Assembly (NCBI GenBank): GCA_018389105.1
Contig: JACATO010001431.1
Location: forward strand, 196,001-260,000
Direction of reading: 5' to 3'
Origin: Nautilus pompilius
Taxonomy: Eukaryota; Mollusca; Cephalopoda; Nautilida; Nautilidae
DNA length: 64,000 nucleotides
Below the pieces are notes generated by a model. That model ran no database searches and was not told the origin of the DNA. It saw only the letters and a list, made by a program, of their open reading frames with translations. A program made the position numbers and the translations under genes. Below, one piece after another: positions 1-11,150 of the stretch (position 1 is the stretch's first letter; each line of letters starts with the position of its first letter).

Positions 1-34
1 CGGCGTTGGCGGAACCTCGCGTCCTTTAAGCTAT

Positions 35-112
35 ATAATAATAATAATAATAATAATAATATAATAATAATAATAATAATATAATATAATAATAATAATA
101 ATAAAGAAAATA

Positions 113-147
<35 letters not shown>

Positions 148-152
148 TATAA
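35..152. repeat. (TAA)n microsatellite
   Basis: An almost pure TAA/ATA trinucleotide tract with a few two-base interruptions. It is followed by AT-rich sequence of TTTAT/TTAT character. No coding content is seen. Confidence 0.95.
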
Positions 153-517
153 TGGATTATTTGTTTATTTATTTATCTATTTATAATAATTATTTATATT
201 ATTATTATTCTGTGAACATCATTAAATATACTAGAGTGGAGAGTACATAGCAGAGTGGATAGTGAACTGAATAAAGAATAAATATTACACTAGGCAATGC
301 ACATGATACTAGAGTTGATAGTGCAGTGTAAAAGGTAGCACAATATGGAAAACTGAAATTTTGATGGGGCAACTTGAAAACGGCATTCTCAAGATTAACA
401 TTATTAAGATGATGATGGTGGTGGTGGCGATGAATTATCCCAGCACCAAGAAATAATTTTCTCTTGCTGAAAGTAAGATACTGTTCGCCTGAGTGCGATT
501 GGGTGAAGTTTGGTCTC
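153..517. other. Unrecognised non-coding stretch
   Basis: AT-rich sequence with two related short segments (ACTAGAGTGGAGAGT and ACTAGAGTTGATAGT, near 230 and 309) that suggest a decayed local duplication. No gene, RNA or element end is seen. Confidence 0.6.
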
Positions 518-782
518 GTCGGTCTCTCTCTCTCTCTCTCTCTCTCCTTCTCCTCCTCCTCTCTCTCTCTCTCTCTGTACTGACGTCATCTCTCTCTCTC
601 ACGCTCCTCTCTCTGCTCCATCTCTCTCTCTCTCTGGTACTGACGTCATCTCTCTCGCTCTCGTCTCTCTCCTCTCTCTCTCTGTACTGACGGTCCATCT
701 CTTCGCTCTCTCCTCCTCATCTCTCCCTCCTCAACACCTCATTCTCCCGCTTCTCTCCCTCTCTCTCCTCTCTCTCTCTCAA
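518..782. repeat. CT-rich array with TGACGTCA units (array 1)
   Basis: A polypyrimidine tract of CT and CCT steps interrupted by three copies of the unit GTACTGACG(T)CAT. The perfect palindrome TGACGTCA occurs at 581-588 and 641-648. The third copy, near 687, is altered to TGACGGTCCA. Open frames here encode only Leu/Ser runs on one strand and Arg/Glu runs on the other, so they are not genes. Confidence 0.9.
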
Positions 783-1041
783 AGCAGACTTCATTCAGAC
801 ATAGATGAATGCGCACTCACCTGAAAACCCGTGCGATCTTTCCTCATTACATATTGCCCGCATCACACGATTATTACATTTTGAGGCTCAGATAAGTTTA
901 CCTTATACATACACATTTCTGGTGGCATCAGCTCATTTAGATACTGTTTTCGCTATTTACAGTTTCGTCGCATGATTCGACCCTAGCTCCCCCCCACCAC
1001 CCCGTGAGCCTGCACCGCTAATGTTTCTGTAACTAAGCTCG

Positions 1042-1097
<56 letters not shown>

Positions 1098-2026
1098 TTA
1101 AAAGACAAATATTCATAAACTTCACTTCCAGCCTCTAACAGGAGAGATTGTCACTGACATGACCGATCGAAGACGGAGCTTGTCAGCTCTGCCCAGGTGT
1201 GAAAGAGACTGGGCAGGGCGAGGATTAGGGGTCGAATCTCCCGCACTGCCGGTTATTCTTCGTGACTATGAAAAAGGTTAACAGAAACAGCTCCAGTCTG
1301 GTTATCCGACGATCGGCCGGAGACCAGCGACTGATAGTTGTGATAACGACACGTGTGTTTTTAAAGGTCTCAGGTCGCCGACCACCTTCGTTCCACCTGA
1401 ACGAACTGTCGAAGAGCGTAGACCAGGAAACGGGTTCAGCGAAGAAACGAGCGTGGGTCTGTCTCCAAGTGGAGAGGTGCTCGATTTCCCATCAAGCGTC
1501 GTTCACGGTCAGCGGTGCTTACCGAAACGTGACCAGCCGGTAAAAGGATCGCGGCGCCACGCCCACACAGGTAACTTCCGGCCCGGCTAAGGTTTGGTCT
1601 GCACAACGCTAGGAAGCCGACCATTTCACGCTTCAGTTCCCTACCGGACGATTTAAAACCGAGAAATACCTAATCGAAGAATTCGCGCTCGGACGTTCTT
1701 TAAGTCATCCCCCCCCAACCCCTAGAATTATTAGATACGAAGGATCCGCGGCTGATGTATTTACAGTATTCCACGCCCCTCTGAGGAGTAGAATAAGGTC
1801 AGAGGAATCGAGACCGACGCGGACATTTCCGAGAAGACGGGTGGAGGGAATCGATCTGTTGTCGCTTTAAAATTATGCGCTCCATTCCCCAGTTTCCAGC
1901 CGGCCCCAGCTAACAGACTGCGCCGGGCCGATGGCTTCATCTCTACTTCATCTCCAACGGCCGGCGTGGAAGACGAGAAATAGCCTTCTCTTGGTAAAGA
2001 ATGGAGACCGACCGACGACTCGCTTC
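783..2026. other. Single-copy non-coding stretch, partly CpG-rich
   Basis: Apart from the TTA microsatellite (listed separately), the part from about 1150 to 1640 is richer in G+C and CpG than its surroundings. It contains GGGGTCGAATCTCCC near 1228, which weakly resembles a tRNA B box but has no A box at the right distance. Open frames of 60-100 codons here match no family I know. Confidence 0.5.
1044..1095. repeat. (TTA)n microsatellite
   Basis: A pure TTA trinucleotide tract of about 17 copies. It is the reverse-complement motif of the TAA tract at the window start. Confidence 0.95.
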
Positions 2027-2029
2027 TCA

Positions 2030-2060
<31 letters not shown>

Positions 2061-2498
2061 CATCTCCCTCTCTCTCTCTCTCTTTCTCTTCTCTGCTCTC
2101 TATCTCTCTCTCTCTCTCTCTTCTCCATCTCTCTCTCTCTCTCGCTCTCTCTCTCTCTCCTCTCTCTCTCTCCTCTGCTCCTCTCCTCTCCTCTCTCTCG
2201 CTTTCCTTCTTCATCTCTCTCTCTCTCTCTCCCATCTCTCTCTCCATCTCTCTCTCTCTATCTCTCTCTCCTCTCTCCCATCTTCTCTCTCTCTCTCTTC
2301 ATCTCTCTCATCTCTCGCTCTCTCTCTTCTCTCTCTCCTCTCTTCCTCTCCTCCTCTCCGTCTCTCTCTCCTCTCTCTCTCTCCTCTCTCTCTCTCTCAT
2401 CTCTCCTCTCTCCTCTCTCTCTCTCCTCTCTCTTTCTCTTCATCTCTCTCCTCTCTCTCTCTCCCATCTCTCTCTCTCTCTCATCTTCATCTCTCTCT

Positions 2499-2534
<36 letters not shown>

Positions 2535-2535
2535 T

Positions 2536-2592
<57 letters not shown>

Positions 2593-2613
2593 CATCTCTC
2601 TCTCCTCTCTCTT

Positions 2614-2644
<31 letters not shown>

Positions 2645-2703
2645 CCATCTCTCTCTCTCTCTCTCTCCCTCTCTCTCTCTCTCCCATCTCTCTCTCTCTC
2701 CTC
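2027..2703. repeat. Long CT-rich microsatellite
   Basis: About 680 bases almost wholly pyrimidine on this strand. It is built from CT runs broken by CTC, CAT and TTC steps. Unlike array 1 it has no TGACGTCA unit. Long open frames through it (up to about 300 codons of Leu/Ser) are products of the dinucleotide repeat. Such a mirror-symmetric polypurine/polypyrimidine tract can adopt triplex structure. Confidence 0.95.
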
Positions 2704-5488
2704 GCCAGCCGTTAAAGGCGAAGCAGGAAGAACTCGTGTCCGGCTAGTAGAGGAAAGTCAGACGGCGCACCGTGTAGGTGAGATCCGTCTAGCACCAGGG
2801 CCTTTTGTTAGCTACCTGATTCATATTTAAAACCACTTGGATTATAGCGGAATTGACGCCTGACTGATTTGTGTGAAGCTCGGTGGAAGCAGCTATCCAC
2901 AGTTCTGTACGATCGTCTCGCATGCAAACCATCTTCCATCGGACAGATTTGCCGGGAAAGTCTAGACTAATGGAGACTGGGCAGCGATCTAACTTCTCTT
3001 TGCGGAAGCTGAGCGTTTTTTTCTCTTCTTTCCAGTTTCCAAAGGACTGGTCCCTTTAACACAGCAAACGAGGCCGTTAGGAGTAACCCTCCGTGAGTCG
3101 GCCCCTTTCTGCGCCGAAGCGACTGACGGACACGAGAAATCGCGGACCCGTCGAACGTCGTACGGCTGCTGGAAGGCGTTCACACCGACCTCAGTATCAT
3201 TAACGAAAAAAGAAATCAATCAATATTAGCAGCATTTGTTAGGGGTTCACTCTGACAGTTACACAGCAATCAAAGACATTTCGCGGCCAATGGGCTCCGC
3301 TTTACATGAGTATAACGCCCGACCGGGTAGAAATGTTAATTCCATCCTACGGTAATGTCTTTATTCTCTAAGACAACTTCTTGGTTTGGCCAATTCGGCT
3401 GAGTGCGCGCTACCCTGTGATTTAGGTCCGAAATGAACGGTCTTTCGCGATACGTTTTGTGCAATTAACGTCAGCGTTAATTTGGGATCGTGCAGAGGAT
3501 AATGAGCTATTAATGGGGACCCAAAGAACGGAGCAATGCTCGTGTCTTGCCTGCTGTTTCCTGTTGAACGTTCAAGGAAGATCACGTCAAACAACCGTGC
3601 AAATGACTTAAGTTGACTAACCTGTGGTGGTTATAGTAGTAGAATGGTAATTCAGTTACCCTTCCCCTTGTCTAGATATATATCTGGTGCACCTCTAATC
3701 CGGTGATGGTAATCTATGCAAGAATAGAGAAGCTGTAAAACAGAATATACATTTAGGATAATTGTAACACCCAAAAATGTAAGAACATAAACTAATTCTC
3801 GTCAGTAAATGGTTACATAGAATCGTTAACCAAAAGCTCATCCTACTGATAAAATACAGAGCAGTGAAGTCGACAACAGGTTTTTACTAAATTAATTAGA
3901 ACTTTTAAATAAAAACTAGTTTATAGCGAGAGGGTAAACGGCAGAATAGGTCCCTCTTGTGGGCGGAAATGGTCTAAAAATCTGTTGACGATCGATATTC
4001 CCCCTCGCACTTGTGAGGGGGGTTCGGGTTAGGCCTCGCCAAAGCCATATCGGTGTTTTACGTGGACTGCTGCGGCTTGTTCCGGCTATATTGTGTTTAC
4101 CGAGTGTGAGAAATGCCGTTTCCTGACGACGGTTAGAGATGCGCCGCCGCCTTAAAGCAGTAACAACCAGGAAGTCAGAGAAGTCAGAAAGGAAGACAGA
4201 AAAGAATCTAAGCCAACATGTAAGTGCTGGGTTGGCGTCCAGTGCGCTGCTGATGTCGTGCCATTGCTGGTAAGACTTTGAGGCGACAGCTTCATGCTGA
4301 CTTTCTTGGATCGTCTGACAAAAATGATATTATTTTCGAATTAAAGTAAAAAGGCGAGGGGGGGAGTCGCAGCAAACCACGAAGAGAAGGGGTAGTTTGG
4401 GGACACGACCGATTATCAGGGAGGGCCCGCAGTTATAGGGGATGGAGTGACTGCTGGGAGCAGGCGTAAGTAATTACGCAAGATGAGAAGGAGGAAGACG
4501 GAGAGGTCACAAGGGGAGAAGACTGTGTCTGACTTAATCGGTCTCCCGGGTCTTGGCGGCACCCCTGATGCACCTCTAATGGAGGAAACATAACCTCTCG
4601 GAGATACATCTTAGAAAAAGAGAGTTCTTCTTCTTCAAAGTACCGCAACTGGGCCGAGCAAAAACAGGTTCCCTCTCGTGAAACCGACGACGTTTCGGAC
4701 CAAAAACCCCAGAAGTTTGCCATCTTTTACTATTTACCGTTGCAATAACGCGACCTGTAATAGTGTGAGATCGGTCCAAGTAAATATCTTTGTGTCAATC
4801 ACTTTCTGATGCAAGAACTCGGGAATAAAAGATTTATGTGTATGATGGCAGCGCCACAGCAGTTCTGGACAAATCGTTATCCGTCAGCATTGAACGAGAG
4901 TCCTTATTATTTGGGGACATCATCACCTACACGTATATCTATTCTGAGATTAACCGGATATGACGTCATGCGGCGTTTCTTTAGAGGAAGAAGGAAAGTC
5001 TACAGATCGCACTGTCGCCGAACTCTGGTTAATGTTAGTAATTAACCCGAGAGTGAAAATTCCTCATAAAATTAACATCCAGAAGACAATTAAAGTGGCC
5101 ACTGACACGGGGTTTGTTGGGGGGGGTGGACAAAGATTTATTACTGAGACACCGAACTCGTGAGAGGATACATACGCCAGGAACGTCCACCATTAGTGGG
5201 AGGAGAGACGACAGCCTGGCGGGAAGGTCGCTCGTTCGCCCGCCAACTCTTCACCGCTCTGGCTGCCGCTGCCTGCTGCGCGGTTACCGATAGCTGCATC
5301 CTCATCTCGATCGGAAGACGCGACGGGTGGTCGGGGCATCGCGTCGTGGGCTCCTCGCAAACATGAAAACGGACGCGGACTTAGCTGAGATATCGAGCGG
5401 CAGTTCACCGAACGGAACGGACCAGTGCCCGGTTGATTCGAAGTTTCTAAGTACAAATTTCAGATTCATTTACCGGCTAAAACGTTTA
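2704..5488. other. Unrecognised non-coding stretch
   Basis: About 2.8 kb of mixed-composition DNA with no recognisable exon, RNA gene or transposon end. A 7-bp-stem hairpin (CCCCCTC paired with GAGGGGG) lies near 4000-4021. A solitary TGACGTCA is at 4961-4968. Open frames are short and have no family resemblance. Confidence 0.55.
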
Positions 5489-5881
5489 TAGTACTCTCTC
5501 TCTCTCTGTACTGACGTCATATTTCTCTCTCTGTGCTGACGTCATGTTTCTCTCTCTCTGTACTGACGTCATATTTCTCTCTCTCCATCTCTCTTTCTCT
5601 CTCTCTCCATCTCTCTCTCTTTCTCTCTCTCTCTGTACTGACGTCATATTTCTCTATGCTGACGTCATATCTCTCTGTACTGACGTCACATCTCTCTGTA
5701 CTGACGCCATATTTCTCTATGCTGACGTCATATCTCTCTGCACTGACGTCACATCTCTCTCGGGTACTGACGTCATGTTTCTCTGTACTGACGTCACATC
5801 TCTCTGTACTGATGTCATGTTTCTCTATGCTGACGTCATATCTCTCTGTACTGACGTCACATCTCTGTCTGTACTGACGTC

Positions 5882-5911
<30 letters not shown>
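5489..5911. repeat. CT minisatellite with 15 TGACGTCA-type units (array 2)
   Basis: CT tracts alternate with 15 copies of the unit (G/A)T(A/G)CTGACGTCA(T/C). Thirteen keep the perfect palindrome TGACGTCA and two differ (TGACGCCA and TGATGTCA). In the right part, units carrying TGCTGACGTCAT alternate with units carrying TACTGACGTCAC, so order exists above the monomer. Spacing is mostly 20-22 bases from about 5635 onward and looser before it. Open frames through the array encode only Ser/Leu/Thr/Val repeats. Confidence 0.95.
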
Positions 5912-5913
<2 letters not shown>

Positions 5914-6716
5914 GGTTGTTGCATGATGCTACACTAAGTCAGTCGATTTTACAATTCCAATTCCATCTACACTCGTTTAAAATTTATACTTAAATATCGC
6001 CAGTTCTCTAGTGTCTATAGAAATTTCTATTTTTAAGTCTTATTTTTTCCTCCTTAGTCACCTGTACACGGAACTAATCAATATTCAGGTGATTTACCAG
6101 ACGGAATATGAATTTTTTCTGTATTTATACTCACCTACATCTTCTCTATGTTCCTACAATACGGTGAATGCTGAAGTATCTCCTTGCTCAAATTCGCACA
6201 TCTCTCTCTCACTCACACACACACACAGAGTCTGTCTTTCAAGATAACAAATAATTAACAAAGATTTAATTGGACAATTTACTAATTGTCTTTTACCTTG
6301 GAGGTAAGGCGCCCTATCCGTACTTTCCTTTTATAACAGTATTAGAGAGAAAATCCATTTTAAGTATCTTATTTTTCAATCCCATTTCCTGAGATGGTTT
6401 CCTGTCATGGAACGAAGGGTCCCGCCTGGACGTCAACTCCTCTCTGGAGACCTCTTTCGCAGTTTTAATTGTATAGAAGTTGCTATCATTTGGAGGATAA
6501 TTAAACAGAAATTGTAATAATCGTTTTGCTTTTTATTCCCAAACACCTGAAAAAATTTAACGTTTAATTCAGCACTTTATACTGTACTCCTTTTAACAGA
6601 AAAATCACCCTTATATTGTTTATCCTATCCGAAAAAGCTAACTGGAACGGGATCTAACTTAACTTTCTATTTTCTTAGATCTTAGGTGAGGGAATAAACT
6701 AAAAGAATGCGGGGAG
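5912..6716. other. Unrecognised non-coding stretch
   Basis: AT-rich sequence with a short CA run near 6208-6226. No exon or element is recognised. Confidence 0.6.
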
Positions 6717-6838
6717 GGGGGCCCAAGCCATAGAAGTACGCCCAGCAGATTAGGCTCAGACTGGGACTCGAACCCACATCCGCAGCCTTGGCAGTCCACC
6801 GCTAGACACTGCGTCTGACCAATCGCTCTGTTTACCGA
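6717..6838 (-). mobile_element. tRNA-derived SINE candidate
   Basis: Read on the minus strand, this segment contains GGGTTCGAGTCCC (6766-6778), a near-perfect RNA polymerase III B box. About 35-40 bases earlier comes TAGCGGTGGACTGCC, which partly matches the A box and D-loop region of a tRNA. Downstream on the minus strand is a C-rich, then T-rich tail. The tRNA stems are not intact enough for a functional tRNA, so a tRNA-derived SINE or tRNA pseudogene is the better reading. The boundaries are estimates. Confidence 0.6.
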
Positions 6839-9800
6839 GATAGAACTTAAAGGTATGTGGAACATAAACGAAGTAACCGTATTGCATGCTAATATATTGA
6901 CTATTCTCGGACAGAAATGTAAATACTTTGATAAATCCTGTAAATCCACACAGTCAACAATCACAAACCATGTCTTTTCTGATGTGACGATTGATGTATA
7001 TAAAGCCATTATGCTCAAAGTAAAGGATTTAGCTAAAAAAATAAGCCTTACCTGTACATTTAATGCACCTTTGTTTTAAAGTATTTGAAAGACCGATCGA
7101 CGCCAGTTATTACAGGAGATTAGTAGTCACAGTATCCGATATTTCTAACTAGACGTCATCACAGCATATGGCGTCGACTACGGCTCATCTATTAGGAATT
7201 ACTGGTGATGCATAAACTTACCCCAACCGTAATAAGTAGCTCTGATTTTTTTCCCAATAAACTACATGTATATTTTAGTAAACGCATTCAAATGATTCTT
7301 CTTGTATGAATTTCAAGAAACTCCATCTTACGAGATGTTTAAATTGTAAGACTGATTCGAGGTTTTTCATCTGGCTTTTAAATTCTGTTATTACGTGTCC
7401 CATGTGGTCCTGGAAATTTATGTAGATAAGTAACGACATCTACATGCAATTGAAATTTGGTTATAGCTTAGTCGCTATTCTTAAATCAAAATCTGATGTT
7501 TAATACATTTTTCTGCATTTGTATGCAAGCACACGCGGAGTAGTGATCGACACTCAAGTTAATACTTAATACGGATAACAAAAACAAGCTTTTAATAAAA
7601 AATTTTTAAAAAATCGAAATATTCCTGTCTTTCAGGTAACTTTCATCCTTGGGCTTCATTAAATAAATTACAATAATAAGTAAAAAGAATAGCTTCATTT
7701 TTCAAAATGGTCTTCTCACTATTTCAAGAAAAATGTTAATTTACATGGACTGTATTCCAATTCAGCTGTAAATTTTCTAATTGCTGGTTTTTAAAAAAAA
7801 AAATTAAAGGTCAAGGGAAGAAAATAGGATTTTAAATGTGAGATCTGTCGAAAAGAAACAGGACTGGATCTGTAAGGGAGAAAAGTAGAGCCGGGGCACC
7901 AAGGCTGGGAAAACCATCACCGCGAACTTTAAGATTATAATCCATAAACTGATTCTCAGCAACACGGCCATTCCGGCAGAAAACGAAGGGGTTAGACCAC
8001 TTCCTGAGAGTGGCATTAAAACTTAGTATCAGAACCGTCATTAGGGACTTGGCATGGGTTCTAGGCAGCCATGATCGCGGCCGGCAGACTTCGGCCTGAG
8101 AGGCGCAGATCCAAATGGCATCGGCCATTAACGCCGCTCTCCAAGGAAGATCGGTTACCGGTAACAGACTGGCACCGCCGACCTTGCAAAGCTTCTGTTT
8201 CTGCGGAGAAAGGCCACTCGATGATGCGCAAACAACCAAACCTCGTTAGACCACCAACAGGGATTTTCTTCGACAATTCGTCCGACGTGAAATTGGCAGG
8301 TTCTTCACGGACAAACAACAGCACCGCCTGGATAACTGGACGGTCAACTGTTTGACCGAGGTAATGTGGTAAAGTACGCGGTTGGAATACCCCCTTGCCA
8401 AAGAAAGGCGCTCACACACGTTGCAATGATGGCAGGGGGGGGGATTTGAAACGTTAAAAAAAGATATGATGTAATCGCATTCTCCGGGCTCTAAAGACAA
8501 ATTAGGACATGTTGGTGCTAGTTCCGTGTTCCAGAGTAAAGATTTACCTCACCTTCATAATCTCGCGGCGAACGGGGTGAGCCTGAGCCTTCAGAAAAGC
8601 CAGAGCTTTCTAAAGTGGAGAATCGAATACTTTACACTTTGATTTACGATGACGCAATGATATATAATGACATCTGTCGATGACTAGCCTATTTTTCTTG
8701 GCTGATGAGGTTGTGGGGCGGGCAGGTGATAAAAACTTCAGTGGGGGTCAGTAAACTCACAGTCTACCCTGACTGTGGTGTCTTTGATCTCGATGTTCTT
8801 GGCGGTGTTCGTCACAGAGCGGATCAGTCTTATCCTGGAGCTGGACAGTGAAACAATGATCACTGCATACAGAAAAATAGTTGTATGCATAATTAGTTAA
8901 GGTCCTTTTTTAAAATATAGTTCGATTAAAGCCACTAAACCGCTTTAAAGGGAGTGGGAGTAATTTGTTGATACACTCAAAGCACAAGACGAGGAAAAAA
9001 TCTATAAATTAAAGTTTTTTTGAGACAGAACTTTCGTACAAGTCTAAAAGCAGCTGAAACCGAATTGGTCAGAAATGCTAACAATGTCCCGTTAAGCATC
9101 ACCAGATGTTCCCTTAACAAGTCTCCCGCAGGTGGGCGTCGTTCTGAATCGCATGCGGCTAAATGGTGACGGTTAATGCCAACACTGAGTGGAACCCGCT
9201 CTTCGTATACATTCTCCTACCATCACAATGCTACTCACATGACATACAATGCGTTATCAGTGGTACTTCCTGCTACTATTCGTCTAAAGCCTGGGCCATT
9301 TCATCAATATTCTGAACTTTACACTAGCCCCATCCCAAAGATGCTTTATCAGAGCGGGTCAGAGAAGGGACTCAATCGTATTGACCTGGCGCGGTGAGAT
9401 GCAGCTACTGATGTAGCGAATGGACGATTGCCAAAAAATACGGAAGAACGACAGATTGACAAAAAAAAAAAAATATCTTCACAGTTACCAGTTAGCATTT
9501 GTAGATCCAGACGCAATAACCAAACTCTCGACGTTTATCGGAACTCTGTGCGCCATTCTAAGCTCCTGGAAGAGGCCGAGATAGATGGCCGGATTGAGCC
9601 GCCGAAGCACCTCGTGTAACTGGCCGCCAAAACGGCAAGTAGTACGACCCATGTTAGGAGAAGCCGAAGCTTCTAATTAGGAGGGATCGCTTCCCCAGCC
9701 AAAAACCAATCTTGGGGGGAAAAGGCCTCGGCACCGTCAAGTCCGAAATTCGGCCTCGACGTGCCTAACCTTTCCAACCAGACAGGCAGGTCAAAAGCCA

Positions 9801-10175
9801 CGAGAGACTGATGCCCGGATTTCATTCGAACGATCTGCCATCTCTGCGCCTTGCTCGTGCACGGTAGCAGTTTCAGTCGCGTGATACCACGAACTTATGC
9901 AGCTTAGCGCATGCGTAGATCGTGTAGCAATTCTTTACGTTCCAAAGATCGTTTGCCGGGAGACAGGTAAAGCTGACTTTTATCTTTTGTGAAAGTTACG
10001 CCTGACTTTGTTCCATTTAGAAATCCAGATTGAAGAGAAACCCAACAACAGTCAATGCCACAATAATTAATAATTCGGTTTTCACGCGACTTTCCGTGAA
10101 TATCTCTCCTCATCTTACAATATGCGCGGTTACACGTAGAATTAACCCTAATACAACCATAATCATGGATCATAC
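6839..10175. other. Unrecognised non-coding stretch
   Basis: About 3.3 kb without a recognisable gene. The part near 8050-8200 is more CpG-rich than its surroundings. Near 9812-9825 there is a weak minus-strand match to a B box (GTTCGAATGAAATCC) with no convincing A box. Frames of up to 135 codons near 7832-8239 show no domain. Confidence 0.55.
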
Positions 10176-10903
10176 TTTTACGCAACTTTCCAGCTGACAG
10201 TCTGTCCCTGATACTATTAACCTGCCGAGTACTATCTTAGATAATCACACCTTTCCGCGACATTACAGGTGAAATTATCACCGATACTGGCATTGTAGAG
10301 GACTTCACTTTTACTCTACTTTCAGGTGCCACTCTTCCTGGTACTGGCATAAACTTTTACGCGCAGGGATCTTTCTTTATGTGACGTTTCGGATGAAAGT
10401 ATTTCAAACATCACTAACTTGTGCTTCCCATCTGAGATTCTCTCTAAAACCACTCTTCTTGCAAATCTTTCATCATAGATACTTTACGTGTGAAACACCC
10501 ACTAACACTACTGTCCAAGTGAATAGCTTTCTAAAGTTATTTACCAAGTGATTACTTTCCTAATACCACTATCCTAGTGAATCTGTAACTCTGTTTTCAG
10601 GCTGGACACACTCTCCCTAATGCTGCTATTTCTGCGAATCCCTCTTGAGCGCTTCATTTAAGGCTGTGATCTCCCTTATATTACCAGCCTAACGAATATT
10701 TCTCTGTCGCTGCATTCCAGCTTGGACACCCAGTAATACAGCTTGCGAATCCCTCTCCAGTGTTTCTTTCCACTGTCTCTTTAATACATAAATCATAGCG
10801 AATGTTTCTCTAATGCTACATTCCAGGTGAGACCCTTTTTGGTACTTCTATCCTGTCGAATTTTTCCACGTTACACTTTCCCTTGCACTACTATTACCCA
10901 AGT

Positions 10904-10955
<52 letters not shown>

Positions 10956-11150
10956 ATCTCTCCATCCTCTCTCTCTCTCTATCTCTCCATCTCTCTCTCT
11001 CCTCTCTCTCCTCTCTCTCTTCTCTCTCTCTCTTCTCTCTCTCTCTCTCTCTCTGTGCAAGATTTTTTCACTAAAGCTGCTCTACTCTCCTAGTGAATCT
11101 TCCTGTGTCACTAACTTTCCAGGTGAGATTCATCTCTAATACTGCGTTTC
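10176..11150. repeat. Highly diverged tandem repeat
   Basis: A phrase recurs in drifting form through this kilobase: a CAGGTGA/CAGGCTGGA/CAGCTTGGACA anchor, then a TAATACTACTATCC-like part, then a GTGAATCTTTCTCTAA-like part. Anchors lie near 10266, 10323, 10599, 10719, 10823 and 11121. The implied spacing is roughly 57 bases or multiples, with half-units near 28-30. Copies are too diverged to give a firm consensus by eye. A CT microsatellite sits inside it. Confidence 0.55.
10903..11055. repeat. CT-rich microsatellite
   Basis: CT runs with CTAT and CCAT interruptions and no TGACGTCA unit. It is embedded in the diverged tandem repeat, probably grown from a TCTCTAA-like part of that unit. Confidence 0.9.

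Noticed and set aside
1180-1260. GGGGTCGAATCTCCC resembling a tRNA B box
   Set aside because: No A box lies 30-60 bases upstream and the surrounding stems do not form.
1931-2830. Open frame of about 300 codons through the CT tract
   Set aside because: The residues are almost all Leu and Ser from a CT dinucleotide repeat. The frame is a product of composition, not a gene.
4000-4021. CCCCCTC/GAGGGGG hairpin as a small RNA precursor or terminator
   Set aside because: The stem is only 7 bp and has no further pairing, so it is too short for a microRNA precursor.
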